The position numbers and the translations under genes are program-made. The notes below the pieces were generated by a model, which saw only the letters and a program-made list of their open reading frames with translations, searched no databases and had not been told where the DNA came from. From Caprella mutica (taxonomy: Eukaryota; Arthropoda; Malacostraca; Amphipoda; Caprellidae): a DNA stretch of 64,000 bases. The stretch covers positions 1 through 64,000 of the forward strand of contig CANNZV010003195.1 in NCBI GenBank assembly GCA_947561585.1, read 5' to 3'. Shown one piece after another: positions 1 to 10,415 of the stretch; the first letter of the stretch is position 1; each line of letters opens with the position of its first letter.

Positions 1-1913
1 TTCAAGGAATATTCCGTGAACATAAGATTTTCAACCTATCTTCTACAATTTAATGAAATGTTTAGGGAACATTCCTGGATTATCGGATAATACTTTAAAT
101 AATCCTAAATATTCTTCTCTTCCTTGGGAGTATTCAAGGAATATTCCCTGAACATAAGATTTTCAAACTATTGTCCAAAATTTAATGGAATATTTAGGGA
201 ACATTCCTGGATTATTGGAAAAACTGAAAATAATTCTAAACATTCATCTCTTCCTTGGGAGTATTCAAGGAATATTCCCCGAATATAAGATTTTCGAACT
301 ATATTTTACAATTTAATGGAAAGTTTAGGGAACATTCCTGGATTATTGGAAAAACTGAAAATAATTCTAAACATCCATATCTTCCTTGGGAGTATTCAAG
401 GAATATTCCCTGAACGTAAGATTTTCAAACTATATTCTACAATTTAATGGAATATTTAGGGAACATTCCTGGATTATCGGATAATACTTTAAATAATTCT
501 AAACATTCATCTCTTCCATGGGAGTATTCAAGGAATATTCCCTGAAACAAATGGTAATCGAACTATCTTCTATAATTTAATGGAATATTTAGGGAACATT
601 CCTGGAATATTGGAGAAACTGAAAATAAATCTAAATATTCATCTCTTCCATGGGAGTATTCAAGGAATATTCCCTGAACGTAAGATTTTCGAACTATCTT
701 CTACAATTTAATGGAATATTTAGAGAACATTCCTGGATTATCAGAAAACTGAAAATAATTCTAAACATTCATCTCTTCCTTGGGAGTATTCAAGGAATAT
801 TCCCTGAACATAAGATTTTCAAACTATTTTCTACAATTTAATGAAATGTTTTGGGAACATCCCTGGATTATCGGATAATACTTTAAATAATTCTAAACAT
901 CCATCTCTTCCTTGGGAGTATTCAAGGAATATTCCCTGAACATAAGATTTTCAACCTATTTTCTACAATTTAATGGAATTTTTAGGGAACATCCCTGGAT
1001 TATCGGATAATACTTTAAATAATTCTAAACATTCTTCTCTTCCTTGGGAGTATTCAAGGAATATTCCAAGAACATAACATTTTCAAACTATTTTCTACAA
1101 TTTAATGGAATATTTAGGGAACATTCCTGGGTTATTGGAAAAAGTGAAAATAATTCTAAGCATTCATCTCTTCCTTGGGAATATTCAAAGAATATTTCCT
1201 GAACATATGATTTTCGAACTATCTCCTACAATTTAATGGATTATTCAGGGAACATTCCTGGATTATTGGAAAAACTGAAAATAATTCTAAACATTAAACT
1301 CTTCCCTGGGAGTATTCAAGGAATATTCCCTGAACATAAGATTTTCGAACAATTTAATGGAATGTTTAGGGAACACTCTTGGATTATCGGATAATACTTT
1401 AAATAACTATAATAATTATAAGGAGTATTAAAGGAATATTCCCTGAACATAACTAGAAGCATACAATAATCTACAATATAATGGAATGTCTAAGGAACAT
1501 TCCTGGGTTATAGGAAAATACTTTAAATAATTCTAACAATCAACAATTTCAATTGAGTATTCAAGGAATATTCCCTGAATATAAGTTTATTTATTCTATA
1601 TTCTACAATTATTAAGTGGAATTTTTAGGGAATATTCGTGGATTATCGGAGAATACTTTAAATGATTAAACTAAATAAATGGATTTCTTGAGGAGAATTT
1701 CCATAACATAAGTATAGATGCAAACAATATTCTACAAGTAAATGGAATCTTCAAGGAATATTCCTGGATTATCAGAAGATACTTTAAATAATTCTAACAT
1801 TTTAGTATATCATTTGAGTACCAAAGGAATATTCCCTCAATATTAGCATATTCAAACAATCTTCTATAATTAAATGGAATGTTCAGGGAACATTCCTGAA
1901 TTATCGGTAAAAC
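1..1913 (+). repeat. 131-bp satellite array, forward orientation
   Basis: Head-to-tail monomers of about 131-132 bp; the word gggagtattcaaggaatatt recurs near 125, 257, 387, 519, 651, 782, 913 and 1045. The array is already running at base 1, so it continues to the left of the window. Copies are well conserved to about 1400 and then decay. Each monomer carries two near-palindromic cores, GGAATATTCC and GGAACATTCC, about half a monomer apart; both fit the heat-shock-element dimer pattern GAAnnTTC. Short open frames inside it are by-products of the repeat. Confidence 0.93.
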
Positions 1914-1954
1914 AATAGAATTATTTTAAGTTTTACCGATAATCCAGGAATGTT
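1889..1954. repeat. Hairpin at satellite polarity switch
   Basis: The left stem (1889-1913) and right stem (1930-1954) are inverted copies of about 25 bp with one visible mismatch and a 16-base AT-rich loop. Satellite monomers read forward on the left of this point and reverse-complemented on the right, so it marks an inversion junction of the array. Confidence 0.8.
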
Positions 1955-2250
1955 CTACATTCCATTATATTGTAGAATATTGTATGCATATAGTTATGTT
2001 CAGAGGTTTTTTCTTTAATACTTTGCAAGTATTATTTGTAATTATAAGAATATTTGTAACATTTGTAATATTTTTAATATTTGTAATATTTGTAATATTG
2101 TAATATTTGTAATATTTATAATATTTGTAATATTTAAAGTGTTATCCGATAATCCAAGAGTGTTCCCACAACATTCCATTAAATTATAGCAGATAGTTTG
2201 AAAATATTATGTTCAGGGAATATTTCTTGAATATTCCCAAGTCTTTTTAA
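1930..2250 (-). repeat. 131-bp satellite, inverted copies
   Basis: Read on the minus strand, 2250-2135 reproduces the order of the forward monomer: gggaatattcaagaaatatt, cataatattttcaaac, ttaatggaatgttgtgggaa, ggattatcggataacacttt. A second inverted piece covers 1930-2000. The two are separated by an AT microsatellite. Confidence 0.8.
2036..2135. repeat. (TTTGTAATA)n microsatellite
   Basis: About ten imperfect copies of a 9-bp unit, TTTGTAATA, with some length variants. It sits inside the inverted satellite block and separates two inverted monomers. Confidence 0.85.
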
Positions 2251-2259
2251 TTCTGAATT

Positions 2260-3440
2260 CTAATTAATCAATATTATTGCTACCTAGACTTGCAAGGGGT
2301 GTTGACTACTGAATTCAAATATATAAAAAAAATTCTACTGAATATGAATATATAAAACAATTCAGGAGGATTTATTAAAATTATTCTGGTGTAATGTTAA
2401 TGGTTATAATCATATATTAAAAACTTTCGATATGAGATAATCAATTTCTTAAAGTTTAAATCATCTTTTTATATCTTGTGAATTATATTTAAACCCCGTG
2501 CGAGGCTAAGCCATTTCTGATATTTGTTGAGTTTTGCAGTGTGCGTGACGTCATCACAGCAACACTCGAAAGTCAAATTTAAAGTAACTAAAATGCGTCA
2601 AATCATAATAATTTTAATTTGTGGTCAATATATGAATGCAATAATAAATTTAGTTTATTATTTAATCACATAAGTCTCTAATTTTCTATTTAATAGTACT
2701 GCATTGATGACGTCACGTACACTAAGCACATGATTTGCCTCTGTCAAGTAAAAGTTCAACTGGAACAGTTGAAATTTGATCAGTTCTATTTTCCATTTCA
2801 CAGCGAGTGGTTGAGCGAATTGTTGTGCAATTAATGAATCGAAATTGTTTGCTCCTTTCGTCAAATATGGAACAAATACTATTGAAAAAACAATTATTTT
2901 CAGTTTAACTTAGAGAATTGTAGTAGCTACATTCAACGCTATTGAAAATAGGTAGAATGGTAAAGATTTTACTTTCAAAAACGTGCCCGTGAAATAAGTG
3001 TCTGCGCCATATTGAACAGCAGTTGTCCGCTAGATGGCTTCCTGCTACCCAATCGGAAGTTAGCCATATTGCAGCAGTAGCTAGTGAATATTACACTATT
3101 TACACAGGCTACCACCAAACTACAAAGAGATGATTCTTATTGGCTATTGTGACAGAGCTACTCTGATATCATTAACTGTAAGTATAGGTATAACTACTTA
3201 GGTATCATCAAATTAAATAGGTAGTTTAATCAAATTCCTATATCGTTTTACTAAATTAGGTCCGTAGGCACATGATCTCGAGCAATCTAGTATCTTAATA
3301 AACAATGAAAAAATGAATACATGTTGCAATAGTACCTACCTTGTTACGTACCTATGTGTAGATATGTTATTAATTTTACTCTCTTACAGTTATATTGGCT
3401 TATCTTTATTATTGTTTAGGTATGCTTAGTTACCTTTGTA
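2260..3440. other. Intergenic, no gene seen; paired CRE-like sites
   Basis: AT-rich sequence with only short chance frames. Two perfect CRE palindromes TGACGTCA lie at 2546-2553 and 2708-2715. Their surroundings (CGTGACGTCATC on one strand each) face each other as a weak inverted repeat, so they may be remnants of a small palindromic element rather than a promoter. Confidence 0.5.
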
Positions 3441-3443
3441 CTA

Positions 3444-3846
3444 GGGCTAGTTACGAATTATCGGTCATTTCCATATCTTCGATCATATGAAAAACTATAA
3501 TAGGAGCTACCTATCTCTAGACTATAGGTAGGGTAAGTTACCTACGCTTTGTCGGTCGGTTTCACATGTTCAGTCATATAAGAAAAAACTATATACCTAA
3601 TCGGAAATGTGATTGTGAAACTGTCAGATTATTCGAAACTTACCTACCCTAGGTAACTATTAATTATTATTGAATTCTTGTATTTATTAATGTATTATGG
3701 ATGGTAACGGTGTCATATCATGGATATAAATTATTTAAACATTAGGCTAATTAATTCTTGTTAGGTACTACCCATGTACCTAAATCGTTTTCTCTTCTGA
3801 GTCTATGACCGAAGATTGGAACTGACCGATAATTCGTAATTTGCCC
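3444..3846. mobile_element. TA-flanked palindromic MITE, interrupted by a second copy
   Basis: Left end gggctagttacgaattatcg and right end cgataattcgtaatttgccc are inverted copies. TA dinucleotides flank both ends (3442-3443 and 3847-3848). The TA duplication and palindromic structure fit a non-autonomous Tc1/mariner-type element. A second member of the same family lies inside it at 3531-3649, so this copy is the older one. Confidence 0.75.
3531..3649. mobile_element. TA-flanked palindromic MITE, nested copy
   Basis: Starts gggtaagttacctacgc and ends gaaacttacctaccc, flanked by TA at 3529-3530 and 3650-3651. It is about 120 bp long and lies inside an older member of the same family. Confidence 0.7.
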
Positions 3847-3848
3847 TA

Positions 3849-4249
3849 ATATCAAGTTAGCTATGACAATTCATCATTATTCATGCCTATAAATTATAAA
3901 GTCATCAGTCTTGCCAATAGTTTTTTCTACTGTCAACTGATAGGTAAAATAAAAGTAATAATTAATGAGGTGATAGAATGAGTACCTAGAAAAATGACCT
4001 GCTGATAGGTATAACTGTGATCGAATTGACTCACTTCAGGGCAACTTTTTGATAAATCTATTTCTAGTAATGCATGAGTCATGATTTGAATTGAAATGTA
4101 TATATTATAATTTATAGCTATTGTTAATATTATCCCTCCCCATAATAAAGAGCATTGTGTTTTTATAAATACATAGGTATATAAATCCATCATGCTCAAG
4201 AATTTTTTTATATAACTCAGTTTACTTATACTAGATATCTTCCAAATAC
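3849..4249. other. Intergenic, nothing recognised
   Basis: AT-rich. The minus-strand frame at 3933-4199 (88 codons) has no recognisable domain and is probably chance. Confidence 0.5.
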
Positions 4250-4930
4250 TCCAAAATTTTCCAAATACTCCGAAATTTTCCGAAAACTACCAAATTTTCC
4301 GAAAACTACCAAATTTTCCGAAAACTACCAAATTTTCCTAAAACTAGAAAATTTTCCTAAAATATTTAATTTTCCTAAAACATTAAATTTTCCGGAAACA
4401 TTAAATTTTCCGGAAACATTAAATTTTCCGGAAACATTAAATTTTCCGAAAACATTAAATTTTCCGAAAACATTAAATTTTCCGAAAACATTAAATTTTC
4501 CGAAAACATTAAATTTTCCGAAAACATTAAATTTTCCGAAAACATTAAATTTTCCGAAAACATTAAATTTTCCGAAAACATTAAATTTTCCGAAAACATT
4601 AAATTTTCCGAAAACATTAAATTTTCCGAAAACATTAAATTTTCCGAAAACATTAAATTTTCCGAAAACATTAAATTTTCCGAAAACATTAAATTTTCCG
4701 AAAACATTAAATTTTCCGAAAACATTAAATTTTCCGAAAACATTAAATTTTCCGAAAACATTAAATTTTCCGAAAACATTAAATTTTCCGAAAACATTAA
4801 ATTTTCCGAAAACATTAAATTTTCCGAAAACATTAAATTTTCCGAAAACATTAAATTTTCAGAAAACATTAAATTTTTCGAAAACATTAAATTTTTCGAA
4901 AACATTAAATTTTTCGAAAACTCAAGCATG
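4250..4930. repeat. 18-bp minisatellite
   Basis: From about 4371 the sequence is a nearly perfect head-to-tail array of cattaaattttccgaaaa, roughly 30 units. A few edge variants carry ccgg or ttcg instead of ccg. Looser relatives (aaattttccgaaaactacc) form the left shoulder from 4250. Because 18 is a multiple of three, the minus strand is open as a repeating hexapeptide MFSENL; there is no sign of a promoter or of a non-repeat coding end. Confidence 0.95.
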
Positions 4931-5803
4931 TCCGAAGATCAAATTTTCTCTCAAGAAACTCATCCATATTCATCCAAATCCTCAATTCTTTCAAAAACTC
5001 AAAATTCTTCCATAAACTCTCATTGTATACCCCTCTCTTACAGTTCCAGCTCTTCTACTCTTAAATGACGAATAACGATGTTCATACTTCATAGCAAATT
5101 GGGTTCTCTTCACTGATGTAAATCAAAAAAGAAATAAGGAAGCATGTCACAGTAGCTACTACAGAAAATACGAAATCTTAATATTTTTTGGACAATCTTG
5201 ATCGAAAAAGCTAGGTGAGTATTGTAGTAATTATATTCTTATGAATAATTCATTAATAATATCTAGTTAATTAGCAATATCTAAAAAAATGATTTTTTTT
5301 TTTTAATCATAGTTCAATCTTCCAGATACTTCAGTAATATTTTTAGACACCAATTTAATTATTCATTGGTTCTTGAATGAGGCCAAACTTTCGATTGCTA
5401 CTCCTAATATGCATCCTGCATGCAATAATCTATGGATACATACTTTATTTTAATTTCAGAGCATTAGTGCTCTTTTTAACTAATAATAGGGTTAAAGTCT
5501 ATTCTATTCTTAATTATTTTAATTATATCCAATGCTATTTATTTGCAGCTGCTACATCACTTTAATTTTTGCAGAATAATAGCTAAGCCAATTTCAATTA
5601 CAGATACTTTGAGACGGACATCTTATAGGAGAATGGCTTTACAACTTCAGAGATCTACTCTGTGGTCGGACTGTGGGTGCGAGGAACAGGAAAATGGACG
5701 AGAAGAATGAATGAAGTTATCCCCTTCCTAAGGTTTCCCCTCTATTCGGTAAATCTGGTGTCTCATTTTCATTAATCGATGAGACTATTTACTCTGCTAT
5801 GCT
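4931..5803. other. Intergenic, nothing firm
   Basis: AT-rich sequence. A 62-codon + frame at 5377-5565 is hydrophobic but unlike any family I recognise. A slightly GC-richer stretch at 5590-5760 is open for about 50 codons in one frame without a clear start. Neither is strong enough to call a gene. Confidence 0.4.
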
Positions 5804-5984
5804 GGGTAAGTTACAAATTGATGCACAGTTCCACATTTTCGATTATACTACCTATAAAACGAATATATTTAATATAACTTTTGTATAGGTTATTTTTATT
5901 GGTCACCAATCTAAAACGTTCAATTTTATAATTTTTACTTCTATGATCGAGAATGTGGAAATATCGATAATTCGTAACTGACCC
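5804..5984. mobile_element. TA-flanked palindromic MITE
   Basis: Left end gggtaagttacaaattg and right end cgataattcgtaactgaccc form terminal inverted repeats, with subterminal cagttccacattttcgat and its complement atcgagaatgtgg. TA follows the right end; the left flank reads CT, so the duplication is imperfect. Same family as the copies at 3444, 3531, 16705, 22784 and 24788. Confidence 0.7.
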
Positions 5985-6349
5985 TAAATAGTGAACCTCA
6001 AATTATGACCATTTACAATTTGTTTAATAAGCCTGGTAGGGATCTATCCTGAAGCTGTATATGGCTAATGGAAGAGAATGAGAGTAGCGTCTCTTGGGTT
6101 TTTACGTGTTGTAATTTTCATTATGGATTGTCTTTTTTTACTTTTACCAAGTTTATAATTTTATTAACGCTACTTGCAGTTTTAGAGGATAATGCTAGAG
6201 ATATGCTCTTCAACTACGAGGTCTTAGTGATTTTGTGTTAGGTAGACAGGATCGTATAGGCTTTATTGGGAGACAATTTTGTCCTTTATCGTCATATACC
6301 TTGGTAAGTGACTGTATTCACGATGTAGCTTTTCTGTATCCATGAGCAT

Positions 6350-6942
6350 TGTCAACTTGCCCTAATCTAGAGACAACTTGCCCTAATCTAGTGACAACTT
6401 GCCCCAATCTAGAGACAACTTGCCCTAATCTAGAGACAACTTGCCCTAATCTTGAGACAACTTGCCCTAATCTTGAGACAACTTGCCCTAATCTTGAGAC
6501 AACTTGCCCTAATCTTGAGACAACTTGCCCTAATCTAGAGACAACTTGCCCTAATCTTGAGACAACTTGCCCTAATCTTGAGACAACTTGCCCTAATCTT
6601 GAGACAACTTGCCCTAATCTTGAGACAACTTGCCCTAATCTTGAGACAACTTGCCCTAATCTTGAGACAACTTGCCCTAATCTTGAGACAACTTGCCCTA
6701 ATCTTGAAACAACTTGCCCTAATCTTGAGACAACTTGCCCTAATCTTGAGACAACTTGCCCTAATCTTGAGACAACTTGCCCTAATCTTGAGACAACTTG
6801 CCCTAATCTTGAGACAACTTGCCCTAATCTTGAGACAACTTGCCCTAATCTTGAGACAACTTGCCCTAATCTTGAGACAACTTGCCCTAATCTTGAGACA
6901 ACTTGCCCTAATCTTGAGACAACTTGCCCTAATCTTGAGACA
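6350..6942. repeat. 21-bp minisatellite, block A
   Basis: About 28 units of cttgagacaacttgccctaat, nearly identical. The leftmost units carry ctagag instead of cttgag. With a 21-bp period the block is open in several frames on both strands (heptapeptides TCPNLET on + and VVSRLGQ on -). These frames end where the 22-bp block begins and are not supported as genes. Confidence 0.95.
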
Positions 6943-7375
6943 ACTGACCCGTTATCTTGAGACAACTGACCCGTTATCTTGAGACAACTGACCCGTTATC
7001 TTGAGACAACTGACCCGTTATCTTGAGACAACTGACCCGTTATCTTGAGACAACTGACCCGTTATCTTGAGACAACTGACCCGTTATCTTGAGTCAACTG
7101 ACCCGTTATCTTGAGACAACTGACCCGTTATCTTGAGACAACTGACCCGTTATCTTGAGACAACTGACCCGTTATCTTGAGACAACTGACCCGTTATCTT
7201 GAGACAACTGACCCGTTATCTTGAGACAAATGACCCGTTATCTTGAGACAACTGACCCGTTATCTTGAGACAACTGACCCGTTATCTTGAGACAACTGAC
7301 AAGTTATCTTGAGACAACTGACAAGTTATCTTGAGACAACTGACCCGTTATCTTGAGACAACTGACCCGTTATCT
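6943..7375. repeat. 22-bp minisatellite, block B
   Basis: About 20 units of cttgagacaactgacccgttat. The unit shares cttgagacaact with block A, but the remainder is changed and one base longer, so all long reading frames of block A are broken here. Two units near 7300 read gacaagttat instead of gacccgttat. Confidence 0.95.
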
Positions 7376-7545
7376 TGAGATAACTGATCCTAATCTTGAG
7401 ATAACTGATCCTAATTTTGAGATAACTGATCCTAATTTTGAGATAACTGATCCTAATTTTCAGACTACTGATCCTAATTTTGAGACTACTGATCCTAATT
7501 TTGAGACTACTGATCCTAATTTTGAGACTACTGATCCTAATCTTG
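7376..7545. repeat. 21-bp minisatellite, block C
   Basis: About eight units of gagactactgatcctaatttt and gagataactgatcctaat variants. It returns to a 21-bp period and to the cctaat core of block A. It is followed at once by a non-repetitive AT-rich tail. Confidence 0.92.
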
Positions 7546-8305
7546 CAGCTATAGAACGTTTGTAAATAAAGAGTTAAATATATAGTCTAAGTTAGAAATT
7601 TTGTTAGATAGAATGTTATAGATAAATATTAAGTTTTGTAGTTAGTTATATAGATTTTTTGTTCAAGTATTTTAATAGATTTTTTAAACGTTTTTTATAG
7701 CCTTCATGGTAATGGAATTTGAGCAGCTATACGTGTCAGGTACCTGAATAAAATATCCTCTTACTCTCTAATCATTTCCCTATAATCTATATTAATTAAA
7801 CTATAGATGAAGAATCCATTTGAATAGTTAGTTTTCATCCAAAAATAGCACTATATTTGTTTTTCAATAAATCTATTGGTTACATTTTTAATTATCATGT
7901 TTTCTGTTTTTTATGTGATTATTTACTATAAACTGTTATTCCTCTATTTTTACCGTCTGTCATTTCTTCCTATAGTTCCTTGAGTTCATTTTCATTTTGG
8001 TTTCTGCAATATTGCCAGAGTGCGATGGGTCGACACTGTTACCTGTGATATCAGAGTAGTCGACCTAGTGCATGGAGCTTAGTTTTACTTCCACCCTCTT
8101 CCATGATGTCTTCTTTCTATTTTCTTGATGGAAAAAGTCATTGAAAATAGGATGCGAGAGTATACTGTAAAACCATTAGATATTAGTAAAAATATATTAC
8201 CATTGAATCCGAAGCAAATCTTGACTCACTATAGCTTATATAGTAGATTACTACCATCTTGACTCAGGTGACATTTAACATTCCCACTATAAATTCACAG
8301 TTCTA
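7546..8305. other. Intergenic, nothing recognised
   Basis: AT-rich spacer between two minisatellites with no open frame of note and no inverted repeat that I could see. Confidence 0.5.
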
Positions 8306-9185
8306 ATTTAGTCTTCTGGAAGTGTTCCAAAGGATTCTTCTGACAGTGTTCCAAAGGATTCTTCTGACAGTGTTCCAAAGGAATTTTCAGAGAATGTTCC
8401 AAAGAAGTTTTCAGAGAATGTTCCAAAAGAGTCTTCAGAAGTTGTTCCAAAGGAGTCTTCAAGTAATGTTCCAAAGAAGTCTTCATGGAATGTTCCAATG
8501 AAGTCTTCATGGACTGTTCCAATGGAGTCTTCAAGGAATGTTCCAATGGAGTCTTCAGGGAATGTTCCAATGGAGTCTTCGGGGAATGTTCCAATGAAGT
8601 CTTCGGGGAATGTTCCAATGGAGTCTTCGGGGAATGTTCCAATGGAGTCTTCGGGGAATGTTCCAATGGAGTCTTCGGGGAATGTTCCAATGGAGTCTTC
8701 GGGGAATGTTCCAATGGAGTCTTCGGGGAATGTTCCAATGGAGTCTTCAGGGAATGCTCCAATGGAGTATTCAGGGAATGTTCCAGTGGAGTCTTCAGGG
8801 AATGTTCCAATGGAGTCTTCATGGAATGTTCCAAAGGAGTCTTCAAGGAATTTTCCAATGGAGTCTTCAGGGAATGTTCCAATGGAGTATTCAGGGAATG
8901 TTCCTATGGAGTCTTCAAGGAATATTCCAATGGAGTCTTCAGGGAATGTTCAAATGGAGTCTTCAGGGAATGTTCCAATGGAGTCTTCAGGGAATGTTCC
9001 AATGGAGTCTTCAAGGAATGTTCCAATGGAGTCTTCAGGGAATGTTCCAAAGGGAATATTTATGAAGATTCCATTGGAATATTCCTGGAATGTGTCAGAA
9101 AAGGAACATTCAGGGGACATTCCAGTGGAACATTCAGGGAACGTTCCAATGGAACGTTCCTGGAATCTTCTGGGAAGGTTCAATG
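8306..9185. repeat. 24-bp minisatellite with GGAATGTTCC core
   Basis: About 30 units of ggaatgttccaatggagtct plus tcag/tcgg. The centre (8560-8760) is the most homogeneous part; both flanks are diverged, and the right flank (9060-9185) loses phase. Because 24 is a multiple of three, four frames stay open at once for 150-290 codons, with no non-repeat coding ends. The unit shares the stretch GAGTCTTCAAGGAATGTTCC with GAGTATTCAAGGAATATTCC of the 131-bp satellite. Each unit has one GAAnnTTC dimer. Confidence 0.94.
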
Positions 9186-9196
9186 TTACCTGGGAA

Positions 9197-9513
9197 GTGA
9201 AATAATATTTGATGCAAGTGAAATAATATTTGATGCAAGTGAAATAATATTTGATGCAAGTGAAATAATATTTGATGCAAGTGAAATAATATTTGATGCA
9301 AGTGAAATAATATTTGATGCAAGTGAAATAATATTTGATGCAAGTTAAATAATATTTGATGCAAGTGAAATAATATTTGATGCAAGTGAAATATTATTTG
9401 ATGCAAGTGAGATAATATTTGATGCAAGTGAAACAATATTTGATGCAAGTGAAATATTATTTGATGCAAGTGAAGTATTATTTGATGCAAGTGAAATAAT
9501 ATTTGATGCAAGT
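9197..9513. repeat. 21-bp minisatellite with TGATGCAAG core
   Basis: About 15 units of gaaataatatttgatgcaag followed by t, very homogeneous; a few units read atatta, gataat or aacaat. It begins almost directly after the 24-bp array. The core TGATGCAAG fits the C/EBP-ATF response element pattern TGATGnAAn, which may be coincidence. Confidence 0.95.
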
Positions 9514-9570
9514 AACGCTTTTAACATTTAATATATAAAAGATATATTTGTATAATTTATGAGAGATTAT

Positions 9571-10415
9571 GATTGGCCACCATAATCTCTCATTGCTCAC
9601 CATAATCCTTCATTGCTCATCATAATCTTCCATTGCCCACCATAATCATTCATTGCCCACAATAATCCCTCATTGTCCACCATAATCATTCAATGCCCAC
9701 AATAATCTTTCATTACCCACCATGATCTTTCATTGCCAACTATAATATTTCATTGCCTACCATAATCTTTCTTTGTCCACTATGTATAATCCTTCATTAT
9801 CCACCATAATCTTTCATTGCTCATCATAATCTTCCATTGCCCACCATTATCTTTCATTGCCCACCATAATCATTCATTGCCCATCATAGTTCTTCATTGG
9901 CCACTATAATCCTTCATTGCCCACCATAATCCTTCATTGCCCACCATAATATTTTATTGCTCACCATAATCATTCATTTCCAAGCAAAATCCTTCATTGC
10001 ACACCATAATCCTTCATTGCCCACCATAATCTTCCATTTGTCACCATAATCCTTCATTGCCCACTATAATCCTTCATTACCCACCATAATCTTTCATTGT
10101 CCACTATAATCTTTCTTTGCCCTCCATAATCTTTCATTGCCACCATGATCTTTCATTGCCCACCATAATCTTTCTTTGCCCTCCATAATCTTTCATTGCC
10201 CTCCATAATCTTTCTTTGCCAACCATAATCTTTCATTGCCCACCATAATCTTACATTGCCAACTATAATCTTTCATAGCCAACCATAATCTTCCATTGCC
10301 CACATAATCTTCCATTGCCCACCATAATCTCCCATTGCCAACCATAATCTTCCATTGCCAACCATAATCTTCCATTGCCCACCATAATAATATATCATTG
10401 TCCACCATAATAATC
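9571..10415. repeat. 20-bp minisatellite
   Basis: About 42 units of cattgcccaccataatcttt, diverged by point changes (ccttcattgc, catcataatc, cctccataat). The most homogeneous part is 10090-10400. The 20-bp period keeps only short frames open. Confidence 0.94.

Noticed and set aside
4375..4929. 184-codon minus-strand ORF of repeating MFSENL
   Set aside because: It is the translation of the 18-bp minisatellite, whose period is a multiple of three; no unique sequence or gene signals at its ends.
6318..6982. Three long ORFs on both strands (heptapeptides TCPNLET, VVSRLGQ, RQLALIL)
   Set aside because: By-products of the 21-bp unit; all are cut where the 22-bp unit begins.
8295..9348. Overlapping ORFs of 150-290 codons on both strands
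   Set aside because: The 24-bp period keeps four frames open at once; frames shift and end where the array decays or passes into the 21-bp array.
6350..10415. CRISPR-like repeat/spacer array
   Set aside because: Units are directly contiguous with no unique spacers, and the sequence is eukaryotic in character.
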